From Desulfobacteraceae bacterium Eth-SRB2 (GTDB lineage: Bacteria; Desulfobacterota; Desulfobacteria; Desulfobacterales; UBA11574): a DNA stretch of 64,000 nucleotides. Made by a program: the position numbers and the translations under genes. Below, piece after piece: positions 7,382 through 17,353 of this stretch (the stretch's first letter is position 1; every line of letters begins with the position of its first letter). The stretch spans positions 62,001 through 126,000 of the forward strand of contig RPGQ01000001.1 of the NCBI GenBank assembly GCA_004193595.1. The letters run 5' to 3'. The notes beneath the pieces are model-generated. The model did no database searches, had not been told where the DNA came from, and was given only the letters and a program-made list of their open reading frames with translations.

Positions 7382-9877
7382 ATGGATAAAATAAAACAAG
7401 CACTGACAAATATATTCAAGAAGCATCGTATCGTCTTCTGGTACGACGCCAAAAAAGAGCTTCGACACGAATTTGAAACCCTGGAATTGCCGGGCATTGA
7501 AAAGATAGAACTCAAAAACAACGAATTCGGGGTGAAGCATCACATCCTGCGGGAAAAACCTGAGCAAAAATTTCTTTTGTATCATGAAGGGCCGCAACCA
7601 CCCGACTTAGATAACTGGCTGTTGGATGTGCTGTTGGCGCATGGTGAGTTTCGCACGGACCAGGCAGGCATATGGCTGAGCGAACTGGAACTTGGGATCG
7701 AGTTTGTAAAGATTATCCAAACCCATGCTGATTTCTTCAATGCCGCTAAGCGACGCGAGAAGCTCAAGGATCTGATCAAGCCGGATGATACCCCGGGCAT
7801 GATTCGTTTGAAAATGATGGCGGTTTGCGCTGGAGCCGAACCTCGGGTGGATGAAATTCTGGAAAACTTGCTGGCGGAGATCGCTGAAGGCGGAGAAGAT
7901 AAATTCAACCTGATCCGGAGATGCAACCTGGACACGTTTCTGTGGGACCAGCTCAAGCGAAACTACGGATACGACCCAGAGACTGCCGGCATGCGGGATT
8001 TTGTCATCGAGCTTTTCAAATCCTGCTATGCCATGGGTACCGACGGCAGAATCCGACTTACCGGCGATGCCTTGGTGTTTTTAAAACGATGGAAAGACAG
8101 CATTCGTCATCACAAAGCCTTTGAAATCTTGTCAAACGAGTGTGCCGATTTTCTGAAAATTGAGCAGGATCTTCAAAAGCAGGATTGCATAAGCCTACTG
8201 GAACTGGATTATTTTCGACTGATTGATCAGAAAATCCTCAGCGATCTGGTACAAAACGTCGTGGAGCGCACCATCTCTGCCGGAGCCTGCGCAGTGGTGG
8301 TCCGGCAGCGCCGGCAAAACCACTGGTACAAGGATTTTGTTCACCTGTACGAGGCGGTGGACCATGCTTCCCAGTTCATGCAAGTGCTGGATGAAGTCAA
8401 TCTTGAAATGGAATCCCTTGTCGAAGGGGTTCAGCGCTATGCCGAACTGTGGTACCGGCCGGATCAGCTATATCGCAAATATGTTTACCACGTCAGCCGG
8501 TCAGGCCAGACCACGCTCATGCAAAAGCTGTCCGACATGATGGAAAATCTTTATTCCAACACCTATCTTTTGACGCTCAACAACAACTGGCAGCGTATTG
8601 TGGATGCTGCCTCCAAATGGCAAGCGCCGCCTGTTACGCTTCAAAGTCGGTTTTTTACAGATTACGTCCGACCGTTTTTGAAAAATCGAAAGAAAGTGTT
8701 TGTCGTCATATCCGATGCCCTTCGCTTCGAAGCAGGTCAGGAACTTCAAGGCCTTATTCGACAGGAAGATCGTTACTGGGCAGCCATCGAGCCATGTCTA
8801 TCCATGCTGCCAAGTTACACCCAAATGGGCATGGCTGCCCTTTTGCCGAACAAAGAGATCGCCATTTCGGAAAACAATACCGGAAGTGTATTGGTAGATG
8901 GGCAAAATTCACAGGGAACGGCCTATCGCAACAAAATCCTTCAGAAAGCCATTCCGCAAACTGCAAGGGTCCTTCGGGCGGACGAACTGCTGACCATGAA
9001 CAAGGATGACTGCCGCGGGTTGATTCGGGATCATGACGTGGTTTACGTGTACCACAACCGAATCGACGCCACAGGGGATAAGCGCGAGTCCGAGGAGCGG
9101 ACCTTTGAAGCTGTTGAAGAAACGCTTCAGGAACTCATTAAAATCATCAAAAAGCTCACCGCCGCCAACGCCAACAATCTTCTTGTGACGGCCGATCATG
9201 GTTTTATCTACCAGCATCGCGCCCTTGACGAAAGCGACTTTAGCGGAAGCGAGCCCGAGGGAGAGGAGATCCTTTTTCGGGACCGCCGCTTTGTCATCGG
9301 AAAAAAGCTTTTGGAAAAACCGGGCTTGCGCAAATTCGAATCGAGTGAATTGGGTCTTAAGGGAGACGTAGAAATCCAGATTCCAAAATCGATCAACCGG
9401 TTGCGTTTGAAAGGATCGGGCAGCCGGTTCGTTCATGGCGGGGCATCGCTGCAGGAAGTGGTCATTCCGGTGATTCGAATCAACAAGAAGCGGAAAAGCG
9501 ATGTGTCTGCCGTGGAGGTCGAAATCCTTCAAGGCGCTTCAACAGTCATCACCTCCGGTCAGGTTGCCGCAACATTTTACCAATCAGAGCCGGCCAGTGA
9601 CAAGGTTCGGCCGCGCTTTCTGCGCGCCGGCATCTATAATCCGGCCGATGAGTTGATTTCGGATAGCCATGACCTGGCCTTTGACCTGTCTTCCGAAAAT
9701 CCACGGGAACGGGAAATCAAGGTAAGGTTTGTGTTGACGAAAAAGGCCGACGAGGCCAATGGTCAAAACGTTACCTTGCGGCTTGAGGAAAAACTGGGCG
9801 GAACCTCCCACTACCGGGAATACAAATCGATCCGATATCTGATGCGGCGATCATTTACCAGCGACTTTGATTTTTAA
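7382..9877 (+). CDS. pglZ: BREX phosphatase-fold protein PglZ
   Basis: 831 residues, the usual length of type 1 BREX PglZ. The alkaline-phosphatase-superfamily core is visible as VFVVISDALRFEAGQEL (metal-site Asp, about residues 438-455) and LLVTADHGFIYQH (Asp-His pair, about residue 600). The N-terminal ~430 residues are helical and the C-terminal ~150 form the usual beta-rich region. PglZ is required for BREX defence and, in studied systems, works with the methyltransferase PglX. ATG 7382 follows AAAGGG. It lies 78 bases after the small ATPase partner and 17 before brxL, so it is likely on the same transcript. Confidence 0.92.
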   Translation: MDKIKQALTNIFKKHRIVFWYDAKKELRHEFETLELPGIEKIELKNNEFGVKHHILREKPEQKFLLYHEGPQPPDLDNWLLDVLLAHGEFRTDQAGIWLSELELGIEFVKIIQTHADFFNAAKRREKLKDLIKPDDTPGMIRLKMMAVCAGAEPRVDEILENLLAEIAEGGEDKFNLIRRCNLDTFLWDQLKRNYGYDPETAGMRDFVIELFKSCYAMGTDGRIRLTGDALVFLKRWKDSIRHHKAFEILSNECADFLKIEQDLQKQDCISLLELDYFRLIDQKILSDLVQNVVERTISAGACAVVVRQRRQNHWYKDFVHLYEAVDHASQFMQVLDEVNLEMESLVEGVQRYAELWYRPDQLYRKYVYHVSRSGQTTLMQKLSDMMENLYSNTYLLTLNNNWQRIVDAASKWQAPPVTLQSRFFTDYVRPFLKNRKKVFVVISDALRFEAGQELQGLIRQEDRYWAAIEPCLSMLPSYTQMGMAALLPNKEIAISENNTGSVLVDGQNSQGTAYRNKILQKAIPQTARVLRADELLTMNKDDCRGLIRDHDVVYVYHNRIDATGDKRESEERTFEAVEETLQELIKIIKKLTAANANNLLVTADHGFIYQHRALDESDFSGSEPEGEEILFRDRRFVIGKKLLEKPGLRKFESSELGLKGDVEIQIPKSINRLRLKGSGSRFVHGGASLQEVVIPVIRINKKRKSDVSAVEVEILQGASTVITSGQVAATFYQSEPASDKVRPRFLRAGIYNPADELISDSHDLAFDLSSENPREREIKVRFVLTKKADEANGQNVTLRLEEKLGGTSHYREYKSIRYLMRRSFTSDFDF

Positions 9878-9894
9878 AAAAGGACCGGCTTGTC

Positions 9895-11931
9895 ATGAAA
9901 ACCATTGACCAGAAAATAAACGAGCATTTCCAGGGATTGGTCGTTCGCAAAGACCTTGTGAAGACAGTTAAAGGCAATGCTATCGTCCCTTCCTATGTGC
10001 TGGAATATTTGCTCGGACAGTATTGTGCCACATCTGATGAAACGAGCATCCAGACCGGTATTGAAACCGTCAAGGAAATTTTACGAAAGCATTACGTCCA
10101 CAGAAACGAATCCGGTCTGATCAAGTCGGTGATAAAGGAAAAGGGACGACACAAGGTCATCGATAAGATAAGTGTGGCACTTAATGACAAAACCGATGCT
10201 TACGAGGCAAGTTTTGCAAACCTGGGCATAAAAAAGGTACTGGTCGATTCAGATACCATCAAAAAGCATCCCAAACTGTTGGTCAGCGGAGTCTGGTGTA
10301 TCGCTGACCTGGAGTATATGTTTACTGATAAACAGAGTGCCTCGCCTTGGGTAATGAGCTCTTTAAAGCCGATACAGTTGTCGCATTTTGATTTTGATGG
10401 TTACCTGAATGCTCGAAAAAAATTTCAAACCGATGAATGGATCGACCTGCTGGTTCAGAGCATCGGTTTTAATCCTGAAATGCTCGGGCGCCGGAGTAAG
10501 TTCCTCCAGTTGCTTCGCCTGGTGCCCTATTGTGAGCGAAACTATAACCTCATCGAACTCGGCCCCAAGGGTACCGGAAAATCGCACATCTACTCCGAAT
10601 TTTCACCGCATGGCATTCTAATCTCGGGAGGCGAGGTGACCGTGCCTAAACTGTTTGTCAACAACGCGACCGGAAAAATCGGCCTTGTGGGTTACTGGGA
10701 TACCGTGGCCTTTGATGAGTTCGCCGGAAAAAACAAGCGTGTGAATATGGCCCTGGTGGACATCATGAAAAACTATATGGCTAACAAGTCCTTTTCCCGT
10801 GGGATCGAGTCCATTGGTGCTGAAGCCTCCATGGTGTTCGTGGGTAACACCCAACACACCTTGCCTTATATGCTCAAGCACACGGATCTTTTCGATGAAT
10901 TGCCTGAAAAATACTATGATTCCGCATTCCTCGACCGCCTCCATTTTTATGTCCCCGGCTGGGAAGTGGACATTATCCGCGGTGAAATGTTCAGTGATGG
11001 TTATGGGTTCGTTGTCGACTATTTAGCTGAGATTTTGAGAACTTTTCGCAACCATGATTATTCTCAACGATACAGTGAATATTTCGAGTTGTTGAGCGAT
11101 ATATCCACACGAGACCGTGACGGTATCAACAAAACCTTTTCCGGGCTTATGAAAGTCCTTTTCCCACACGGTGAAGCCACGGAGAAGGAAATCGAAGAAG
11201 TACTTCGTTTTGCTATCGAAGGGCGGAAGCGGATCAAAATGCAGTTGATGCGCATTGATCCGACATATGCCAGGGTGAGGTTCGGCTATACGAAACTCGA
11301 AGACGGTAAAACGTATATTGTCAGAACCTTAGAGGAAAAAGAGTACCCCCAGTATTTCGAATTTAGCAGCGAAGATGATCCCGCCTCGGAAAGAACCGAA
11401 TCTGATTCGGCTAAATATCAGCAAGAGGATGTGCCTCCGGAAGAGCTAAAAGAGCAACATCTGACTTTTCAGGAAAACCAACGTGGCGTATCATTTGATA
11501 AGCTATTGGGGCCGTATCTTAAAGGTTCAGGGAAAATAACGATCACGGACCCATACATCCGTCTGTTTTTCCAGGCCAGAAACCTCATGGAACTGCTGGA
11601 AACAATCGGCGCACAAAAACCCGATGAAGATGAAATTAAAGTCCACCTTATAACGATTCAAGACGAATTCAAAGGACCTCAGCAGATCGAATATTTCGAA
11701 AAAATGCAGGAATCCTGCGCGCCAATCGGAATTCACTTTTCGTGGGAATTCGATGAAAACAACTCAATCCATGCCCGCCATATTGTCACGGACCACGGCT
11801 GGAAAATTTTGCTCGATCGCGGCCTGGATATTTTTCAACACTATGAAATGAACGACGCCTTCGTAATCTCCAACCGTCTTCAGCGTTATCGCGCTTGTAA
11901 AGCATTCGAGGCAACATTTATTAAAATATGA
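9895..11931 (+). CDS. brxL: BREX Lon-like AAA+ protein BrxL
   Basis: 678 residues, typical for BrxL. The AAA+ module shows Walker A GPKGTGKS (about residues 223-230), Walker B-like VAFDEFAGKN (about 270-280) and a sensor-type VFVGNTQHT (about 317). The C-terminal part corresponds to the Lon-protease-like fold; I could not confirm a catalytic Ser-Lys dyad by eye. In known BREX systems BrxL is a DNA-binding ATPase and the terminal gene of the type 1 operon, as here. The start has a good Shine-Dalgarno (AAAAAAGGA) 17 bases after pglZ. No disruption is seen. Confidence 0.93.
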   Translation: MKTIDQKINEHFQGLVVRKDLVKTVKGNAIVPSYVLEYLLGQYCATSDETSIQTGIETVKEILRKHYVHRNESGLIKSVIKEKGRHKVIDKISVALNDKTDAYEASFANLGIKKVLVDSDTIKKHPKLLVSGVWCIADLEYMFTDKQSASPWVMSSLKPIQLSHFDFDGYLNARKKFQTDEWIDLLVQSIGFNPEMLGRRSKFLQLLRLVPYCERNYNLIELGPKGTGKSHIYSEFSPHGILISGGEVTVPKLFVNNATGKIGLVGYWDTVAFDEFAGKNKRVNMALVDIMKNYMANKSFSRGIESIGAEASMVFVGNTQHTLPYMLKHTDLFDELPEKYYDSAFLDRLHFYVPGWEVDIIRGEMFSDGYGFVVDYLAEILRTFRNHDYSQRYSEYFELLSDISTRDRDGINKTFSGLMKVLFPHGEATEKEIEEVLRFAIEGRKRIKMQLMRIDPTYARVRFGYTKLEDGKTYIVRTLEEKEYPQYFEFSSEDDPASERTESDSAKYQQEDVPPEELKEQHLTFQENQRGVSFDKLLGPYLKGSGKITITDPYIRLFFQARNLMELLETIGAQKPDEDEIKVHLITIQDEFKGPQQIEYFEKMQESCAPIGIHFSWEFDENNSIHARHIVTDHGWKILLDRGLDIFQHYEMNDAFVISNRLQRYRACKAFEATFIKI

Positions 11932-12137
11932 AGAAAAGGGGGATGGTTCAAAACAGACTTTGTCATTTTTTTGTCCGAACTCACCTTCATGGGCAAAGAA
12001 TATTGCATCAGAGTGAAGGTCCATTGCAAGGCTTTTTGGATATGGCTCAACAAAAACGACTCGCGATATTCCCGATGCTACAATATGCTTAGCACAATTA
12101 TGGCCTCACATCCCGTCATAATCATGATTTTGGCAAG

Positions 12138-13259
12138 TCATTGCGGCCGGTGCCGGAACATCCAGCCCGCCAGCGGCAGTGTAACACCGGCCATCAGTAT
12201 GAGGGGCCAGAGTTGGGGCCAGATCATGCTCACATCGGCGCCTTCCAGGAATATATTTCGCAGGGCGGTGATGATATGGCGCAAGGGATTGATTAAGGTT
12301 CCGATCTGGAGCCAGTGTGGCATATTTTCGATGGGGGTGGCGAATCCGGAAAGGATGACTGCCGGCATCATGAAGACAAAGGAACCGAGGAGGGCCTGCT
12401 GCATGGTCATGGACAGGGACGACACCAGCAGCCCGACGCCCACTATGGTGATAATGAAACACCCCAGGGCCAGGACAAGAGTCGGAATGGTTCCGCGAAA
12501 CGGCACACCGAACCAATAAACCGCACCAGCCGCGAACAACAGTGCATAAATGATCCCGAATAACATGCCGGGCAGGGATTTGCCGATGAGAATTTCTCCA
12601 GGGTTAAACGGAGCAACCAAAAGCTGATCGAAAGTGCCGAACTCGCGCTCCCGCGCCACCGAAAGGCTGGTCAGAATCATGACCACCACCATGCTGACGA
12701 TGCCGCCCAGGGCAGATACAATGAACCATCTGCTTTGAAGATTGGCGTTGAACCAGGCCCGGTCCACCAGTACCACGCCGGGTCCGTCCATGCTAACCAC
12801 CCCGTTTTTGACAAGGTCCTGATTGTACTGTTCGACAATGCTTCCGATATACCCCAGGGCGATCAGGGCCACATTGGAATTGCGGCCGTCCACGATCACC
12901 TGGAGAGTCGCCGGCCGGCCGTTGTGAAGATTACGGCTGAATCCGGGGCCGATGTGGATGACCAGACGGGCTTTTTCGCGGTTGATCATAAAGGCAATCT
13001 CTTTTTCGGTCAAAAGAGTCTTGGTCAGCTCAAAATTTTCAGATCCTTCAAACCGGGACAGAAGCTGCCGGGACTCGGCGGTTCGAGACTCGTCCAATAC
13101 CGCATAGCGGACATTTTTAAGGTCATAAGTCGCAGCATACCCGAACACGAAAAACTGGAACAACGGTGGGCCGATAATCACAAAGCGACTTTTGGGGTCC
13201 TTCAGAATCATGATAAATTCTTTAATCGTCAATGCGATGATGCGGCGTACGAAATCCAT
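12138..13259 (-). CDS. ABC-2 type efflux permease (YhhJ-like), distal gene
   Basis: 373 residues. One N-terminal membrane segment (about 25-45), a large periplasmic domain, then five or six hydrophobic segments from about residue 175 to the end (for example VSALGGIVSMVVVMILTSL, then AREREFGTFDQLLVAPF, the ABC-2 coupling region). Family members form the membrane pore of drug or bile-salt type exporters with an RbbA-like ATPase and an HlyD adaptor. It is the last gene of a four-gene minus-strand operon; its start overlaps the stop of the preceding permease by one base. The substrate cannot be deduced. Confidence 0.88.
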   Translation of the reverse strand: MDFVRRIIALTIKEFIMILKDPKSRFVIIGPPLFQFFVFGYAATYDLKNVRYAVLDESRTAESRQLLSRFEGSENFELTKTLLTEKEIAFMINREKARLVIHIGPGFSRNLHNGRPATLQVIVDGRNSNVALIALGYIGSIVEQYNQDLVKNGVVSMDGPGVVLVDRAWFNANLQSRWFIVSALGGIVSMVVVMILTSLSVAREREFGTFDQLLVAPFNPGEILIGKSLPGMLFGIIYALLFAAGAVYWFGVPFRGTIPTLVLALGCFIITIVGVGLLVSSLSMTMQQALLGSFVFMMPAVILSGFATPIENMPHWLQIGTLINPLRHIITALRNIFLEGADVSMIWPQLWPLILMAGVTLPLAGWMFRHRPQ

Positions 13260-14392
13260 TAGCCCTCCAGACGCTTGGTGATTTTGCGAAAAGCCAGGCT
13301 GATAAATAAAACAGCCATGACGGCCAGGGCCAAAGCATTGGGCAGCAGCACCGGCCAGACGTCGCCGGCCATGAAAAGGGTGTGGCTGATGTCCACGAAA
13401 TACCGCGCCGGAACCACGTGGCTTACGATTTGAATAAAGCGGGGCGTGCTTTCCAGATCGAAAATAAGGCCCGAAAGAAAGAGTGCGGGCAAAAATCCCG
13501 CCACAATAGAAATCTGTGCGGCCACGAATTGGACTCGTACGGCAGCCGATATCAACAGCCCGAAGCCCAGCGAAGCCAGCATGAAAAGCGCACTCAAGAT
13601 AAAGAGGGCGACCATGGAGCCGCGAAACGGCACATGAAACAGCGTGGTGCCGACCACCACGGACAAACCCATTCCCAGCATACCCAGAATAAAATAAGGA
13701 AGCACTTTGCCCAGTAAAAGATCAACTCTGCGAATTGGCGTGACCAGAATGGCCTCCATGGTCCCTCGCTCCCATTCCCGGGCCACCACCAATGCGGTCA
13801 ACAGGATTCCGATAAGGGTCATGATCAGGGTAATGAGACCCGGTACCAGAAAGTCGCGGCTGACGGCGGCCTCGTTGAACCATATCCGTTGGGATATTTT
13901 CACGGCAGGGCCGGCCACGGATTCGCCCCGGGCCTGACGCAGCTCGGTCCATGTCTGAAGCACCCCGCGCACATACCCCTGAATCAGACGCGCCCGGTTT
14001 GCATCGATGCCGTTGACAATCACCTGAACCGGCGCCGGGTTCCGTTGGTACAAACTGGACGAAAAATCAGCTTGCAGATGAACAATTCCATCAACACGCC
14101 TTTGATTCAGCCACTCCGTTGCTTCAGCCATGGATGTCAAATGAATGGTTTTGAAATACGGTGACAAATCGAATCTGGCCGACACCTCCCGGGCCACCGG
14201 GCCGTTGTCGTCGAGCACGACGGCGATGGGCACGTTTTCGGCATCCAGGGTGACCCCGTATCCGAAAATAAAAAGAAGTACCAAAGGTAAAACAATGGCC
14301 AGCGCAATGCTGCTGGGATCGCGCAGGATCTGGAGCACTTCCTTGCGGAGAATCCCCCGCATTCGCATAAAGAAAAGGGTGCGCGGCATCAT
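13259..14392 (-). CDS. ABC-2 type efflux permease (YhhJ-like), proximal gene
   Basis: 377 residues, same architecture as its downstream neighbour: one N-terminal membrane helix (SSIALAIVLPLVLLFIFGYG), a periplasmic domain, then a C-terminal block of helices with the AREWERGTMEAILVTPI coupling segment that contacts the ATPase. The start overlaps the stop of the ATPase gene by four bases, which shows translational coupling. The two permeases probably form a heterodimeric channel served by the tandem ABC ATPase. Confidence 0.9.
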   Translation of the reverse strand: MMPRTLFFMRMRGILRKEVLQILRDPSSIALAIVLPLVLLFIFGYGVTLDAENVPIAVVLDDNGPVAREVSARFDLSPYFKTIHLTSMAEATEWLNQRRVDGIVHLQADFSSSLYQRNPAPVQVIVNGIDANRARLIQGYVRGVLQTWTELRQARGESVAGPAVKISQRIWFNEAAVSRDFLVPGLITLIMTLIGILLTALVVAREWERGTMEAILVTPIRRVDLLLGKVLPYFILGMLGMGLSVVVGTTLFHVPFRGSMVALFILSALFMLASLGFGLLISAAVRVQFVAAQISIVAGFLPALFLSGLIFDLESTPRFIQIVSHVVPARYFVDISHTLFMAGDVWPVLLPNALALAVMAVLFISLAFRKITKRLEG

Positions 14393-16206
14393 TTTCTCCC
14401 TCTGCTGTTTTCAATTCGATTCGGTCCGCCGGAAGGTACAATGGTTCCCTCTGCAAGGGCGATAAACGCATCTTCAATGGTCGGTTCCGGGTTTTCTTTT
14501 GAACGGGCCAGCGCCCGGATTTCAGAAGGCGTGCCCATGGCGAGGCTTTCTCCTAAAGACATGATCAACATCCGGTCGCAGTATTCGGATTCCTCCATAA
14601 AATGTGTTGTCACCACAACGGTCACCCCCTGTTCGGCAAAGCCGTTGATCCTGAGCCAGAACTCGCGGCGAGCCAAAGGATCCACGCCTGACGTCGGCTC
14701 GTCCAGGAAAAGAATGTCGGGCTGGTGCAAAAGCGCCGCCGCCATGGCCAGGCGCTGTTTGTAACCGCCCGGCAGTTGAGCGGCGGCCTTGTCGCGCCAT
14801 TTTTCAAGTCCGAATTCCGAAAAAGCCCATTCCATACGCACCCGCAGCCGATTTCCGCCAAAACCATAGGCCTTCCCGAAAAAGCGCAGGTTTTCCTGTA
14901 CGCTGAGTTGGCCGTAAAGGGAAAACTGCTGGGCCATGTATCCCAGATGTGAGCGAGCCCTGGACGGGGAGTGCCGTAAATTATGCCCGGCCACGCTAAT
15001 CTGGCCGCCGCTGACCTCCAACAATCCGCACAACATCCTGAAGGTGGTGCTTTTCCCGGCGCCGTTCGGACCGAGCAGACCGAAAATCTCACCGCGCCGC
15101 ACCTCGAAAGTGAGTCCTTTGACCGCCTCGAAATCACCGAAAAATTTCTGAAGATCCTTGGTCTGAACCACCACTTCTTCATTCCGGATTGTCTTGCCGG
15201 AAGTTTTGTCGACAGGGTTGATTTGAAATCGGCTCTCTTTGTGGGGAATCAGGGTCATAAAGGCATCTTCAAAGGTCGGGGGTGTGTTCTTGATGGTTGC
15301 CGGCCATTTTTCCGGCAAAGCGTCGGCCACGGCTTGGGTGCCGTAAACATCGGTCACCACGCGCACCCTCCCGGATCGGATGGTGGCATCGATAATATGC
15401 GCTTTGCCCACAAGATGCGTGTGTATCTGACGAGGCTTGATGTCCGGCGAAGGATCCACGAGCACTACTTTTTGTCCCACCCGCTCTTTGAACTCCCGGG
15501 GCGTTCCTTGGGCAAGCTTCTCGCCGTCATGCAGCACCACCACATAATCGCATCGCTCCGCCTCGTCCAGATAGGCTGTTGAGAGCAGCACCCCGATGCC
15601 ATCCCTTTCCACCAGCTCGTAAACGATTTTCCACAGCTCTCGACGCGAGATCGGATCTACGCCTACGGTGGGCTCGTCCAGCAACAGCATCTCCGGCGAC
15701 TTGATGAGTGAACAGGCCAGCCCCAACTTCTGCTTCATTCCGCCGGAAAGCGCACCTGCCATGCGCCGGGTATAGGGTTCCAGGCCGGTCATCTGAAGCA
15801 GGCGGTAATACCGATCTTTTCGCTCGGAAGACGGCACCCCTTGAAGATCGGCATAGAGATTCATGTTTTCCGCCACAGTCAGATCCTGATACAGGCCGAA
15901 TTTCTGGGGCATATAACCGACACGACTCTGAATCTCGATGGTATCGACCATGCTATCGAAGCCCAAAACGGTAACAGTGCCGGCCGTGGGGACGATCAAG
16001 CCGACTGCGGTACGGATCAAGGTGGTTTTCCCGGCCCCGTCCGCTCCCACAAGTCCGGTTACCTGTCCGCGCAGTGCATTGAGCGAAACGTCCCGCAGGG
16101 CCTGAATCGCAGGCCCTTTTTTGGAGGAAAACGTCTTTTCCAGATTCCGGACCGCCAGCACCACATCTGTTGAGGCCGTGCTCTGCGTATGTGACTGAGC
16201 AGCCAT
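14389..16206 (-). CDS. Tandem ABC transporter ATPase (RbbA/YbhF-like)
   Basis: 605 residues with two complete nucleotide-binding domains. First half: Walker A GADGAGKT, signature LSGGMKQKLGL, Walker B MLLLDEPTVGVD, but the switch position reads LLSTAYLDEAE, with no histidine. Second half: GPNGAGKS, an unusual signature LPGGYKQRLAM, ILFLDEPTSGVD and a normal TTHFMEE. The missing switch His suggests one degenerate and one working ATP site; I recall the same in RbbA-type proteins. It powers the export pair encoded downstream. The start at 16206 (ATGGCTGCTCAG) has AAGGA about 13 bases upstream; the preceding HlyD frame runs through this start for 251 bases. Confidence 0.9.
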   Translation of the reverse strand: MAAQSHTQSTASTDVVLAVRNLEKTFSSKKGPAIQALRDVSLNALRGQVTGLVGADGAGKTTLIRTAVGLIVPTAGTVTVLGFDSMVDTIEIQSRVGYMPQKFGLYQDLTVAENMNLYADLQGVPSSERKDRYYRLLQMTGLEPYTRRMAGALSGGMKQKLGLACSLIKSPEMLLLDEPTVGVDPISRRELWKIVYELVERDGIGVLLSTAYLDEAERCDYVVVLHDGEKLAQGTPREFKERVGQKVVLVDPSPDIKPRQIHTHLVGKAHIIDATIRSGRVRVVTDVYGTQAVADALPEKWPATIKNTPPTFEDAFMTLIPHKESRFQINPVDKTSGKTIRNEEVVVQTKDLQKFFGDFEAVKGLTFEVRRGEIFGLLGPNGAGKSTTFRMLCGLLEVSGGQISVAGHNLRHSPSRARSHLGYMAQQFSLYGQLSVQENLRFFGKAYGFGGNRLRVRMEWAFSEFGLEKWRDKAAAQLPGGYKQRLAMAAALLHQPDILFLDEPTSGVDPLARREFWLRINGFAEQGVTVVVTTHFMEESEYCDRMLIMSLGESLAMGTPSEIRALARSKENPEPTIEDAFIALAEGTIVPSGGPNRIENSRGRK

Positions 16207-17269
16207 ATCGCTTGCTATCCTTAAGAAGGTTGGACGGTTTTTTGTGGCGGGACTTCGCCGTCCCGGGATACACCGGCAAAGCGGTGCGATCCACGATTAC
16301 CGTGACCGGCATTCCCAGCCGAAGCAGGTCTTTGGAATCATGAACAAAAACCCTCACCTCGTACACCAGCTTTGTTCGCAGATCCTCTGTTTCCACGGTT
16401 TTCGGGGTAAATTCGGCCACAGGAGAAATAAAACCGATCCAGCCTTCAAAACTTTGATCCGGGAACGAATCGCTCAAGATCTTGGCCTTCATACCGAGAT
16501 TGATCCGGCCGAGATCCGGCTCCGACACATAGGACCGTACCCACTTGGGATCGGTCAACATCAGAGTAACAACCGGCTGGTTTGGACTCGCCATTTCTCC
16601 GGGCTCCAGAATCCGGTTCCGAATGATACCCGGCGACGGTGATATCAAAGTCATATCCGCAAGCCTTATCTTTAATAGTGAAAGAAACGCCTTGAGTGCC
16701 TCCAGCGTATTTTTGGCCGCGGCAATGTCTTCCTTTCGAGGGCCTTCCAGTGCAAGATTCAGCGCCTTTTCTTTGACTTTGAGCTGGGCCTGATCCACAT
16801 CAAACTGAGCCCGGGCATTGTCCAGGGCCTGCTGGCTTGTAGCCCCTGACGTTTTACTGATGCGCTCGAAATTCAGCATCGAATTCCGGACTATGGCTTT
16901 TGCCGCCAACACTTCGGCGCGTGCCTGCTCGATCTCCTGCGGTCGGGTCCCGGCTTCGAGTCGTTTGACCACCTCCTGTTGGGCGGCAATTTGGGCCTCG
17001 GCCTCTTGGATCTGGGCTTCCAGTCGATGGGTCTGAAGTATCGCCAGAACCTGCCCTTTTTTAACGCGATCCCCTTCTTCTACAAAAATCTCGGCAATAC
17101 GCTCCTGCTCATTAAACGCAAGGTTCGCGTCGCGGATATCGATATTTCCGTAGATCTTAAGCTCGGTGGTGGACGGATTGTTTTTCATTTTTATGAACCA
17201 CCGGCCACCCAGAACCCCGCCCGATATAAAAATAACCGCTAAAATAAAAATCTTGAAAAATCGCTTCAT
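15953..17269 (-). CDS. HlyD-family membrane fusion protein with an abnormal 3' end
   Basis: Periplasmic adaptor of the efflux operon. I chose ATG 17269 (MKRFFKIFIL, an N-terminal membrane anchor of about 20 residues) rather than 17353, since the 28 residues upstream are not a signal sequence. It then shows the biotinyl-lipoyl/coiled-coil hairpin arrangement (IAEIFVEEGDRVKKGQVLA; EAQIAAQQEVVKRLEAG) and the beta-barrel end (RLGMPVTVIVD). After about residue 350 the frame continues for ~85 residues that read through the ATPase gene in another frame (Arg/Gly/Cys-rich), which is not family-like. I infer that the natural stop near 16200-16250 was lost by an indel. Confidence 0.8.
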   Translation of the reverse strand: MKRFFKIFILAVIFISGGVLGGRWFIKMKNNPSTTELKIYGNIDIRDANLAFNEQERIAEIFVEEGDRVKKGQVLAILQTHRLEAQIQEAEAQIAAQQEVVKRLEAGTRPQEIEQARAEVLAAKAIVRNSMLNFERISKTSGATSQQALDNARAQFDVDQAQLKVKEKALNLALEGPRKEDIAAAKNTLEALKAFLSLLKIRLADMTLISPSPGIIRNRILEPGEMASPNQPVVTLMLTDPKWVRSYVSEPDLGRINLGMKAKILSDSFPDQSFEGWIGFISPVAEFTPKTVETEDLRTKLVYEVRVFVHDSKDLLRLGMPVTVIVDRTALPVYPGTAKSRHKKPSNLLKDSKRYGCSVTYAEHGLNRCGAGGPESGKDVFLQKRACDSGPAGRFAQCTARTGNRTCGSGRGRENHLDPYRSRLDRPHGRHCYRFGLR

Positions 17270-17353
17270 TGTATTGATGGTCCACCCTACAGGTGTGGAT
17301 TTTGTTGGATTATGGTTCTGTCTGAAAATTTCAAAATCCATTGAATTAGTCAA

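Noticed and set aside
8909..9532. Minus-strand frame of 207 codons inside pglZ
   Set aside because: It is a shadow of the pglZ codon pattern, with no domain and no start signal.
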